DNA of 12,605 nt from Octadecabacter sp. (lineage in GTDB: Bacteria > Pseudomonadota > Alphaproteobacteria > Rhodobacterales > Rhodobacteraceae). The stretch spans positions 1 to 12,605 of the forward strand of contig JAHBAO020000383.1 in assembly GCA_018500065.2 (NCBI GenBank), written 5' to 3'. Both the position numbers and the translations under genes were made by a program. Of the stretch, positions 1 through 6,760 are shown piece after piece (positions within the stretch are counted from its first letter, which is position 1; each line of letters starts with the position of its first letter). The notes beneath the pieces are model-generated. The model searched no databases and was not told the DNA's origin. It saw only the letters and a program-made list of their open reading frames with translations.

Positions 1-506
1 CAGTTTTTGACCGTGGCCGCGGACCACGCAAAAATCTCCGGGTCGGGGTTGGTTGCAGCACCCGACATAAAGCGGCGGTGGCTAAACAGGTTGGCCGTGC
101 CCCAAAGCAGCTTTGTTTTCGAGGCGTCCATTTTCTCACCGAAATAGTCGATGATTTCCTCGAAGTTGCGCAAGCTTTCGCCAAAACTATCACCTTCGGG
201 GCGGATGTCGGCATCGTGCCAGCAAAAGAACGGGACATTCAGAAGGTCAAACATCTCGAACGCGACATCGGCCTTGAGCTTTGCCAGATCCATTGTGTCC
301 CCGAACCAGGGGCGCTCGAACGTTTCGGCACCGAACGGATCACCGCCGGGCCAGGCAAAAGAATGCCAATACGCCACGGCGAACCGCAGGTGATCCTCCA
401 TCCGCTTGCCCGCGATGACCTCATCAGGATTGTAGTGGCGAAAGGCCAGATCGGTGCCGTCGGGATTATAAGACAGAGGGCTGATATCGTTGAAAAAGTC
501 GGTCAT
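1..506 (-). CDS. xylA: Xylose isomerase, N-terminal part (3' end beyond window)
   Basis: Converts D-xylose to D-xylulose in the cytoplasm, the first step of isomerase-type xylose use. Only the first 168 codons are visible; the frame stays open to base 1. The segment FCWHDADIRPEG (about residues 94-105) is the xylose isomerase active-site motif. Its His97 and Asp100 have the same spacing as His101 and Asp104 of the E. coli enzyme. Residues 134-151 (LLWGTANLFSHRRFMSGA) are also diagnostic. The start ATG at 506-504 overlaps the stop of the upstream LacI-type regulator as ATGA, so the two genes are probably co-transcribed and translationally coupled. The Arg usual after HD in this motif is Ala here, a difference I do not consider disabling. 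Family assignment is very secure. Confidence 0.95.
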   Translation of the reverse strand, partial: MTDFFNDISPLSYNPDGTDLAFRHYNPDEVIAGKRMEDHLRFAVAYWHSFAWPGGDPFGAETFERPWFGDTMDLAKLKADVAFEMFDLLNVPFFCWHDADIRPEGDSFGESLRNFEEIIDYFGEKMDASKTKLLWGTANLFSHRRFMSGAATNPDPEIFAWSAATVKN

Positions 507-1564
507 GTGTCTTGGGCTTTCATTGGGTTATTCATCGGATCGGCAGGCAGATTGTCCTGCACAAATATTGCTGGCATGAGGGGCAGCATTGGCGGCGTGT
601 CCCGTTGATCGATTAGGGCGCGCAACAGCGTAAAGGCACGCAAGACCTCGACATCGGGACGCTGGTCAATCACCACGTCGATGTGACCTGCGACAAGGGC
701 CATGTGTGAATGCTCGACCAACTCGTGGAGTACGCAAAACGGCCGTGTGCCCTTGGTCTCGCTGATGGCATTGATAAGGCCCTTGTTGCCCGCGCCAACA
801 TTATAGAACGCTGTGAGCGTCGGGTCAGAGTGCAACGCGTTGCGGGCCGCGTCATATAAAACGGCGGGGTCATCCTTCGTGAGGATCGGATCCAGTATCT
901 CGAGCCTCGGGAAATCGGCTGCGATCACATCACGAAACCCTTGCAGGCGTTCCGCGTGGTCGCCGGCATCCAGCGCCCCTGCAAAAGTCTGGATCGCACC
1001 AGCGCCGCTTGCATGCGACATCCCCGTCAGGCGCGCAGCCGTGCGCCCCGCAACGATGTTATCAATGCCGATATAGGCCGAACGAAACGCTGCCGGCAGA
1101 TCCGATACCAAGCCGATAATATGGACACCGCGGGCGCGCAGATCAGCAAGCGGCTGTTCCAATTGGTCGCTTTGCAGGCCAACAATAGCGACACCATCAA
1201 AGTCCCGCCCTGTCAGCTGGCCAATGCTGTCGTGCAGCGCCTCGACAGAGAAAGCAGAGACATCAACGATCTCGACCGTAACGTTTTCCGCGCTCAGATG
1301 ATCCGCCAATGATGTGATATGCCCGCGAATACGGTTAAAAAATGCGTTCGAGCCCGTCGGGATAAGAAATGCCAAGCGATAGACGCGTTTGCGCGACAGG
1401 TTTGCCGCCGCAACATTGCGCACATAGCCCAACCGCTCGACCGCATCGCGCACCTTGGCGATCGATTTTTGGGCAACGTTCCCACGATTGTTCAAGACAC
1501 GGTCTGCGGTTGCGTAGCTGACACCAGCGGCATCCGCGACGTCGTTCAATGTCGGACCTGACAT
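503..1564 (-). CDS. LacI-family transcriptional regulator, probable xylose-responsive repressor
   Basis: Cytoplasmic DNA-binding repressor of 353 residues, a normal LacI-family length. Residues 5-50 form the LacI helix-turn-helix and hinge region (TLNDVADAAGVS, then TADRVLNNRG and LGYVRN). The rest reads as a periplasmic-binding-protein-like sugar sensor (for example DFDGVAIVG, YIGIDN and YNVGAGNKG). I chose ATG 1564 rather than the longer frame start at 1639. A GGGAGG Shine-Dalgarno lies just upstream, the protein then begins directly at the HTH, and the 25 extra residues look like untranslated leader overlapping the promoter. The gene ends inside the start codon of xylA, which makes a pentose such as xylose the likely effector and xylA a likely target. 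The effector is inference from context. Confidence 0.9.
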   Translation of the reverse strand: MSGPTLNDVADAAGVSYATADRVLNNRGNVAQKSIAKVRDAVERLGYVRNVAAANLSRKRVYRLAFLIPTGSNAFFNRIRGHITSLADHLSAENVTVEIVDVSAFSVEALHDSIGQLTGRDFDGVAIVGLQSDQLEQPLADLRARGVHIIGLVSDLPAAFRSAYIGIDNIVAGRTAARLTGMSHASGAGAIQTFAGALDAGDHAERLQGFRDVIAADFPRLEILDPILTKDDPAVLYDAARNALHSDPTLTAFYNVGAGNKGLINAISETKGTRPFCVLHELVEHSHMALVAGHIDVVIDQRPDVEVLRAFTLLRALIDQRDTPPMLPLMPAIFVQDNLPADPMNNPMKAQDT

Positions 1565-1568
1565 GTTT

Positions 1569-1574
1569 CCTCCC
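1569..1574 (-). promoter_or_regulatory. Shine-Dalgarno of the LacI-type regulator
   Basis: GGGAGG on the minus strand, four bases before ATG 1564. It decides between this start and the upstream in-frame start at 1639, which has no comparable site. Confidence 0.65.
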
Positions 1575-1609
1575 AAAGGCGACGTTCCCCATTTCGTCGC
1601 CGTGATGTG

Positions 1610-1639
1610 AGCATAGTGGCCGAAATTGCAAGGCGTCAA
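1610..1639 (-). promoter_or_regulatory. Candidate sigma70-type promoter for the regulator-xylA unit
   Basis: On the minus strand, TTGACG (1639-1634) and TATGCT (1615-1610) are separated by 18 bases. They match the -35 and -10 consensus at five and four positions respectively. Transcription would begin near 1603, giving a leader of about 40 bases that contains the GGGAGG ribosome site. The -35 box lies inside one copy of a repeated motif that may be an operator. Confidence 0.5.
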
Positions 1640-1665
1640 TCATTTTTTGATATACGCCAATCATT
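1634..1665. repeat. Two direct repeats 21 bp apart, candidate operator
   Basis: The 11-base element CGTCAATCATT (1634-1644) recurs as CGCCAATCATT (1655-1665), one mismatch, with a 21-base period. That is two helical turns, so both copies face the same side of the DNA. The promoter-proximal copy overlaps the candidate -35 box of the LacI-type gene. Binding by that regulator or by another factor is inference; LacI proteins usually prefer inverted repeats. Confidence 0.4.
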
Positions 1666-2204
1666 CTGGATGTTCGAGGCTTTGGGTTTGTGGGGAAAGC
1701 TGGGTAGGAACCTGTCCAGCAAGACCATTTGGCAAGGTCAGCTTTGGCGACACCAGTGGCGACTTTGCGACGAACTCACCGCAACCGCGAACAGATGCTG
1801 CCTCATAAATTCATGCGCCAGCAAAAGACGGCTCTGCCCGCAACATGTGCTTCGCCTTTAGCACCGACCTACGACCGCTAATTGACTTAGTTTACATGAA
1901 CCTTCGCATATTCATCCATGCCCCCTTTCGTCTGCTATGGAACAAAACCGCAGGCAGTCATGTCACGCAGATTACTCGAAACTGGCACGACACAGCGCGA
2001 AATTGTGCGATCGAAACGTGAACACGGCCTGCACACGCAAACCTATAACTAATTGAAATTAACTCTAAATCGATATCATCCATCATCGGGGCAACGCTTA
2101 GGCGGGCGGCTGTATGTAAATTCGCGCTCATGGCGGGCACATAACCTCGCGGTGGCGCTCTGTCATCCCTTGACGCCACGCAGCGCCAAAGCCAGTCTTG
2201 CGCC
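1666..2204. other. Gene-poor intergenic region between the xyl unit and the dioxygenase gene
   Basis: About 540 bases without a convincing gene on either strand. Short frames here have no recognisable protein content and no ribosome sites. The stretch 1690-1870 has frames that read fairly well but are broken by stops, so it could be an old gene remnant; I cannot identify it. AT-rich patches at 1880-1915 (TTGACT, 19 bases, CATATT) and 2045-2080 (TTGAAA, 15 bases, TATCAT) could hold promoters for the dioxygenase gene, but both have poor spacing. No hairpin with a T tract, tRNA or insertion-sequence end was seen. Confidence 0.45.
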
Positions 2205-3011
2205 ATGACACATCCCCTTATCACACAAGACCACATCGACACTTATCAACGCGACGGCGTGGTCCTCATTAAAGGTCTGTTCGCGGACCACGTCGAAACC
2301 CTGCGCGCAGGGGTTGAGCGCAACATGGCAGAGCCCGGCCCCTATGCCGCGGAGAACCTGAAATCCGGTGAGGCGGGACGTTTCTTTGATGATTACTGCA
2401 ATTGGCAACGTATCCCAGAATTCGAGACGGTCATCCGCAACAGCGCCGCGGCCGAGGTCGCAGCAGATCTGATGCAAAGCCAGACGGTGCAGCTGTTTCA
2501 TGACCATGTACTGGTCAAAGAACCGGGAACGTCAAAGCCAACGCCATGGCACACCGATGGCCCCTATTATTTTGTTGAGGGCCAACAAACCGTCAGCTTT
2601 TGGTCACCGCTTGATCCTGTGACAGATGCCTCGCTTCGGTGCGTTGCTGGGTCACACAAATGGCCTAAGCCGGTTTTGCCAACCCGCTGGCTTGCCGAAA
2701 CTGCGTTTTACCCGAATGAAGACGACTATATGCCCGTGCCGGACCCTGACGCGCAAGGTATGGAAATTCGCGAATACCCGATGGAGGCTGGCGATGCAGT
2801 GGCGTTCAATTACCACATCCTGCACGGCGCGCGCGGCAACGAAACGACATCTCGCCGCCGCGCATTTTCCCTACGTTTGCTGGGTGATGACGCGCGATAT
2901 ACCGAACGCCCCGGCCCAACGTCACCGCCTTTTCCGGGCCACGACATGACCCAAGGCCAGCATTTGCGTGCAGATTGGTTCCCGAAGATTTGGCCGCCTT
3001 ATAAGCCTTAG
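2205..3011 (+). CDS. PhyH-family Fe(II)/2-oxoglutarate-dependent dioxygenase
   Basis: Predicted cytoplasmic oxygenase of 268 residues, the usual size for phytanoyl-CoA dioxygenase-like proteins. These couple 2-oxoglutarate decarboxylation to hydroxylation of small molecules. The iron site is visible: HTD with His116 and Asp118, and a distal His207 in HGARGN. Arg217-219 follow the distal His, one of which is in place to bind the 2-oxoglutarate carboxylate. The N-terminal FADHVETLRAGVE stretch and the CVAGSHKW segment (146-153) are typical of the family. No Shine-Dalgarno precedes ATG 2205, and no better in-frame start exists, so the mRNA may be leaderless or weakly translated. The gene stands alone on its strand and its stop overlaps the 3' end of the converging protease frame. 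Substrate unknown. Confidence 0.85.
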   Translation: MTHPLITQDHIDTYQRDGVVLIKGLFADHVETLRAGVERNMAEPGPYAAENLKSGEAGRFFDDYCNWQRIPEFETVIRNSAAAEVAADLMQSQTVQLFHDHVLVKEPGTSKPTPWHTDGPYYFVEGQQTVSFWSPLDPVTDASLRCVAGSHKWPKPVLPTRWLAETAFYPNEDDYMPVPDPDAQGMEIREYPMEAGDAVAFNYHILHGARGNETTSRRRAFSLRLLGDDARYTERPGPTSPPFPGHDMTQGQHLRADWFPKIWPPYKP

Positions 3012-3164
3012 GCGAAACCGCGGCCGCCCGAAAACAATAAGGGACCAATCAGGCTCCAGAGGGAAATCGCTAGTACCGTACCAACCAGAAGCGCCAACAG
3101 GAACACTACGCCACCGGCACGAAAAGCGCGGCGCCCAAACACGAATACCCGCCAATCCCCAAAA
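3008..3164 (-). other. -1-frame continuation of the membrane protease gene after TTTTGGGG
   Basis: The protease frame stops at 3106, but from the T4G4 run (3164-3157) the -1 frame stays open to a TAA at 3010-3008. It encodes 49 further residues, DWRVFVFGRRAFRAGG and then a hydrophobic stretch (VVFLLALLVGTVLAISLWSL) ending in GGRGFA. Arg-rich residues followed by about 22 apolar ones are what a last transmembrane helix looks like. The joined product would be 193 residues. The run contains T_TTG_GGG, the X_XXY_YYZ pattern of a -1 slip site, in the correct phase. A one-base indel (mutation or sequencing error) in the homopolymers explains it equally well. Confidence 0.55.
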
Positions 3165-3588
3165 GTCCGGCGGCCAGCCCGAACGGCATTGGCGAGACGT
3201 TCAGGATTATTGCGGTGCGAATTTCATCATTGGTAAAGCTTGAAATATCGCGCCCCAAGATCAACTTAATCGTGAAGGGCAACAGCACGAGATTGCGGCT
3301 CACTGCGCCGACCCCCAGTGCAAGAGGGGCCAATGCGCTGGCGCCGCTGAGCCACACGACGACGATTATAAGGTAGGTCGAAAACGGCCCCGCAAGCGCG
3401 GTTAAAGCCGCACCAGTTCGGGATAATGACGCTGGATCATAACTCACATCAAGCCAGTGCAGTTGCACATTCTCAGCGCCCATGACGAGCGCGCTGATGT
3501 AGTGCGCGATCTCGTGCACAAAGATCGTCAGTGCGGTCAGAACGGCCGCACAGATTAGCCATTTCGGTAGATATCTTATGTTTTCCAA
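3106..3588 (-). CDS. Small membrane zinc metalloprotease, M50-like, probably frameshifted at its 3' end
   Basis: 160 residues in the uninterrupted frame. HEIAH (residues 25-29) sits inside the first hydrophobic segment (about 11-36), as in membrane-embedded M50-type zinc proteases, where the two His bind zinc and Glu is the base. ALAGPFSTYLI (64-74) starts a second helix and resembles the conserved Gly-Pro region of the family. A third lies around 84-110, followed by TNDEIR (119-124), whose acidic residues could give a further ligand. The start is TTG 3588, the only start before the HExxH, with no clear ribosome site. The C-terminal residues in this frame look out of phase, since a good last helix exists in the -1 frame (3008-3164). 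It lies 90 bases behind the oxidoreductase gene and may share its transcript. Substrate unknown. Confidence 0.6.
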   Translation of the reverse strand: MENIRYLPKWLICAAVLTALTIFVHEIAHYISALVMGAENVQLHWLDVSYDPASLSRTGAALTALAGPFSTYLIIVVVWLSGASALAPLALGVGAVSRNLVLLPFTIKLILGRDISSFTNDEIRTAIILNVSPMPFGLAAGLLGIGGYSCLGAALFVPVA

Positions 3589-3678
3589 GACGAACGCACC
3601 CTACACGCAACAAAAATCTTGTGCTTCAAAGTCCGTCCACCTTAAGCGCGGGCCGCGCACGTCAAGTTTGTGACCCGT

Positions 3679-4791
3679 TTAATCGGTAATCTCAATCGCC
3701 TGACCTGTGCGCGCGCTTTCTTGTGCCGCCAGACCAATCGCAACTGCTTTGGCGCCATCGGCAACCGTGACCTCAACCTCACCCTGCCCGCGCACCACTG
3801 CATTAAAACGCTGATGCTGATAAAACGTTGATCCGTTGTGATCCCCTGCGTCCAGCAAGGCCGGATCGACGGGGATATCCATTGCGATCGGCCCCTGCGG
3901 TGCACGTGGTGAAATGATCAGCTGTGGGACAGGTGCTGGTCCCAATTGCTTGGGCCAAAACCGCCCCGGTCCGGGCACAAGGCATTCGATCTTGCCTTTT
4001 GGGCCCACGGCGCTGATCTCTTCTTGGTAACGCGAGCCTTCGGCAAACATGCACAGTTCCAGCATCGCGCGCGCACCGCTGTCAAAATCAACGATCACAT
4101 AGCCGTTGTCCCAAATATCAGGCGTGCGGCCGTCATATTCTTCATCCAGATGGTTCAGCGCTTGCCCAGCCGACGCCATCACCCGCACTGGTTCCGCCTT
4201 TAAGATCAAACGCATCAGATCGAAGAAGTGACAACATTTCTCGACCAGAGTACCGCCAGTATTCTCGTTAAAACGGTTCCAATCGCCAATTTTCTCCAAG
4301 AACGGAAAGCGGTGTTCGCGCACTGTGAGCATTGAAATGCCGCCCGTTGCCTGTTCTGCCTGCGCAATCAACGCCGCCACTGGCGGCATGTAACGGTACT
4401 CCATCGCGACCCAAACCGGATGCGCGTAGCCTGCAAACAAAACGTCCAGTTTTGCGGCGTCTGCGGGGTCCGTATAAAGCGGTTTTTCACACAAAATTGG
4501 CAAAGGCCGTTTGGCGACAATCTCATGCAGTTGGGCCGCATGTAGGTAGTTTGGGCTAACGATCACGATCGCGTCCAGCTTTGGGTGTGCCAATAGATCG
4601 TCCAATGTTTCGGCGACCGTCGCCTTTGGCCCTGCCCCGCTTTTACCGGCCAAAACAGCGCAGTCTTGCGCCAGTTCCAACACCGGATCAAACACCACCG
4701 ATACGCGGCCATGTGGCAGCAGGTTGATATTCTGAATATGCTCGCGCGCCATCATTCCGCAGCCGATTATACCGTAATGCACCATGTCCAT
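3679..4791 (-). CDS. Gfo/Idh/MocA-family NAD(P)-dependent oxidoreductase, possible NAD-dependent glycosidase
   Basis: 370 residues, normal for the family. GIIGCGMMAREHI (7-19) is the dinucleotide-binding loop. Asp35 at the end of the second strand favours NAD over NADP. CEKPL (101-105) is the EKP motif whose Lys103 is catalytic in sugar dehydrogenases. GGTLVEKCCHFFDL (179-192) supplies Glu184 and His188 at the positions of the Asp/His pair of inositol dehydrogenase. The gene starts three bases after the stop of the GntR-type regulator, so both share one message, divergent from the monooxygenase-TRAP operon. Members of this fold are sugar or inositol dehydrogenases, and some (GH109, and GH188 sulfoquinovosidases) split glycosides through a bound NAD. 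The context of a possible sulfosugar locus makes a GH188-like role attractive, but a plain sugar dehydrogenase is not excluded. Confidence 0.88.
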   Translation of the reverse strand: MDMVHYGIIGCGMMAREHIQNINLLPHGRVSVVFDPVLELAQDCAVLAGKSGAGPKATVAETLDDLLAHPKLDAIVIVSPNYLHAAQLHEIVAKRPLPILCEKPLYTDPADAAKLDVLFAGYAHPVWVAMEYRYMPPVAALIAQAEQATGGISMLTVREHRFPFLEKIGDWNRFNENTGGTLVEKCCHFFDLMRLILKAEPVRVMASAGQALNHLDEEYDGRTPDIWDNGYVIVDFDSGARAMLELCMFAEGSRYQEEISAVGPKGKIECLVPGPGRFWPKQLGPAPVPQLIISPRAPQGPIAMDIPVDPALLDAGDHNGSTFYQHQRFNAVVRGQGEVEVTVADGAKAVAIGLAAQESARTGQAIEITD

Positions 4792-4794
4792 GTG

Positions 4795-5505
4795 TCAGGT
4801 CTTCCCAAGTCTCGAGACGTAATTGATCTGGCTCGGATCGAACCATGTTCTTGAATATTCTACAGTTTCACCCGTATGCGCGCGCCCTGTGCGTTCGATG
4901 TATCCGGCAATTTCACCCGCCCTAAGGCCAAATCGGGGATCCACCCAATCCGGCACAGGTGCCACGTTAATCCGGTCCTCGGCACTGGTGATCACAACCC
5001 CCAGCACTTCGGAATAATAAAGGTAAAGTGATTCAGACACCGCGCCCTCGTCAACGGCCTCTGTCACCGCGCAATCCAGCCAAATCTCTTCCATCGCGGC
5101 AGGAATGCGATCCATGAATCGCAGCCTGCGAAAGCGAAACCCGTTCGGGCTGGTAAACCGCGCGTCATGCGGGGCCGCCATTTGATCAATCGACAGAACC
5201 TCGGCCGTGGGTAAACCGCCGCCTTGCAAGCGTTCAATGCGCAGAAACGAATAAACGGACGGCACATCTGCCTGCGCCCGCACATAGTTTCCCGATCCTT
5301 GCACACGTTCAAGCAAGTTCTTTTCCACCAGCAAATCCAGTGCCTTACGCAGGGTTCCCACTGCTGTGTTCAGCGTTTGTGACAACTCTCGTTCAGGGGG
5401 CAAACGTGCCCCGTCCGCCAAGCGGCCCGCCGCAATATCGCGGATCAGCATCTCGGCGATTTGGACGTATTTGGGCAGCGCCGTGGGGCGTTGACGGTCT
5501 GACAT
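4795..5505 (-). CDS. GntR-family regulator, HutC/FarR type with UTRA domain
   Basis: 236 residues. The winged helix lies at about 12-75: PKYVQIAEMLIRDI, then LPPERELSQTL and GTLRKALDLLVEKNLL, ending in VQGSGNYV, all typical of GntR proteins. The remaining 160 residues match a UTRA effector domain in length and layout (for example RFRRLRF, then AVTEAVDEGAVSESLY), which usually senses sugars, amino acids or their phosphates. ATG 5505 is preferred over an upstream TTG at 5520 because GAGAGGGG lies five bases before it. It is divergent from the monooxygenase gene across a 100-base gap and co-transcribed with the Gfo/Idh gene. It is therefore the obvious local repressor of both units. The effector is probably the sulfonate or sugar substrate; that is inference. 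Confidence 0.92.
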   Translation of the reverse strand: MSDRQRPTALPKYVQIAEMLIRDIAAGRLADGARLPPERELSQTLNTAVGTLRKALDLLVEKNLLERVQGSGNYVRAQADVPSVYSFLRIERLQGGGLPTAEVLSIDQMAAPHDARFTSPNGFRFRRLRFMDRIPAAMEEIWLDCAVTEAVDEGAVSESLYLYYSEVLGVVITSAEDRINVAPVPDWVDPRFGLRAGEIAGYIERTGRAHTGETVEYSRTWFDPSQINYVSRLGKT

Positions 5506-5605
5506 CTGCGCCCCTCTCAAAAGTTGCGAAATAATTGATACAGGATTGATGCACTAGGTTCAGGGTGTTACGCAAGAGGCTATACCACTCTCTGGGAGGA
5601 GAATC
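5506..5605. promoter_or_regulatory. Divergent control region between GntR and monooxygenase genes
   Basis: Leftward promoter candidate: CTGAAC (5563-5558), 17 bases, TATCAA (5540-5535). Rightward candidate: TTCAGG (5559-5564), 16 bases, TATACC (5581-5586). The two -35 boxes overlap, so one bound repressor could silence both. ATTGAT is repeated at 5534-5539 and 5545-5550, 11 bp apart, across the leftward -10. On the minus strand 5588-5578 reads AGTGGTATAGC, like half of the TGGTATAGACCA-type operators known for HutC/NagR-type GntR proteins. Each element is only moderately similar to consensus. Confidence 0.35.
5511..5518 (-). promoter_or_regulatory. Shine-Dalgarno deciding the GntR start
   Basis: GAGAGGGG on the minus strand, five bases before ATG 5505. 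It overlaps the coding sequence that would be implied by TTG 5520, so it argues against that longer form. Confidence 0.6.
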
Positions 5606-6760
5606 ATGAGCATCGTTCCAGTCACGTCTGCCGACCTTGATGCATCAGAGGTCAGCTGGTTTTCTGCTTTATGTTCAGATGACTACGCATATTTGGGCGT
5701 GCCAGACGGCGCACTTCGGTCTTCGTGGGAACACTGCCGCGACATCGTTTTAGAGGCCGAGCAGCAAGGGTTTCGCAACATCCTTGCCCCGTCCAGCTAT
5801 CAAGTCGGACAAGATACTTTATCGTTTGTTGCGGGCATGGCGCCCCTCACGGAAAAGATAAACATGCTCGCTGCGATCCGTTGTGGTGAAATGCAGCCAA
5901 TTATGTTGGCCCGCACCATCGCGACGCTGGATCACATGATGAAGGGGCGTCTGACCCTAAACGTGATCTCATCCGATTTTCCGGGCGAAGTCGCTGAAAG
6001 CGGCTTTCGCTACCAACGATCCCGCGAAGTCGTTGAGATTTTGAAACAGGCGTGGACGCAGGACGAAATCAACTATGACGGCGAAGTCTACCAGTTCGCA
6101 AACGTCCCCACCGCGCCCGCGACCCCGTATCAAACCGGCGGTCCGCTGCTGTATTTTGGCGGCTACTCCCCTGCGGCGTTGGACCTATGCGGTCAGCACT
6201 GTGATGTTTACCTCATGTGGCCCGAACCCAAAGAACAGCTCGCGCAGCGCATGAAAGACGTGAACGCAGTGGCGGAACGTTACAATCGCACGCTTGATTA
6301 CGGCCTGCGCGTCCACATGATCGTGCGCGATAGCGAAGCCGAGGCGCGCGAATACGCCGACCATATCGCGTCAAAATTAGACGATGAATATGGAAAGCTG
6401 ATCCGCGATCGCGCCCATGACAGCATCTCACTTGGTGTCGCCCACCAAGCTAAGGCACGGGAATTAGCTGATAAATTCGGCTACGTTGAACCCAATCTGT
6501 GGACGGGTGTTGGCCGCGCACGATCTGGCTGTGGCGCGGCGCTGGTCGGGTCCGCCGATCAGGTGCTTTCCAAAATCGAAGACTACCGCAAAATGGGTAT
6601 TCGCGCTTTCATCTTCTCAGGCTATCCGCACATCAATGAGGCCAAACATTTTGGCAAACTTGTCATGCCCGAACTTAAGACCTGTTCTTTACCCCACGCC
6701 TATGGTCGTGTCCCCAGTGAAACCCCAGCAACCCCTCTCGGAAACGGACCCCGCATTTAA
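5606..6760 (+). CDS. SsuD-like FMNH2-dependent alkanesulfonate/sulfosugar monooxygenase (LLM class)
   Basis: Cytoplasmic flavin-dependent monooxygenase, 384 residues. Enzymes of this group use FMNH2 and O2 to split a C-SO3 bond, giving sulfite and an aldehyde. Active-site residues of E. coli SsuD recur at a constant offset of nine: Arg235 and His237 (LRVH), Arg306 (GRARSG), Tyr340 and His342 (SGYPH). The SsuD Cys54 loop is different here (PSSYQVGQD, 62-70, no Cys), which suggests another substrate. WFSALCSDDYAYLGVPD (18-34) resembles the start of sulfoquinovose monooxygenases as I remember them. GGGAGGAG lies four bases before ATG 5606. It is the first gene of the operon; its TAA overlaps the next ATG by one base, and a flavin reductase two genes on supplies FMNH2. 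The desulfonating role is strongly suggested; the exact sulfonate is inferred. Confidence 0.9.
   Translation: MSIVPVTSADLDASEVSWFSALCSDDYAYLGVPDGALRSSWEHCRDIVLEAEQQGFRNILAPSSYQVGQDTLSFVAGMAPLTEKINMLAAIRCGEMQPIMLARTIATLDHMMKGRLTLNVISSDFPGEVAESGFRYQRSREVVEILKQAWTQDEINYDGEVYQFANVPTAPATPYQTGGPLLYFGGYSPAALDLCGQHCDVYLMWPEPKEQLAQRMKDVNAVAERYNRTLDYGLRVHMIVRDSEAEAREYADHIASKLDDEYGKLIRDRAHDSISLGVAHQAKARELADKFGYVEPNLWTGVGRARSGCGAALVGSADQVLSKIEDYRKMGIRAFIFSGYPHINEAKHFGKLVMPELKTCSLPHAYGRVPSETPATPLGNGPRI

Noticed and set aside
78..608. 176-codon open frame on the plus strand
   Set aside because: Antisense shadow of xylA and the end of the LacI-type gene; no recognisable protein content.
1565..1639. 25-residue N-terminal extension of the LacI-type regulator
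   Set aside because: It covers the candidate promoter and leader; the ATG at 1564 has its own ribosome site and starts directly at the HTH.
3646..3658. GCGCG-GGC-CGCGC hairpin between the Gfo/Idh gene and the protease gene as a terminator
   Set aside because: Only five base pairs, and no T tract on either strand.
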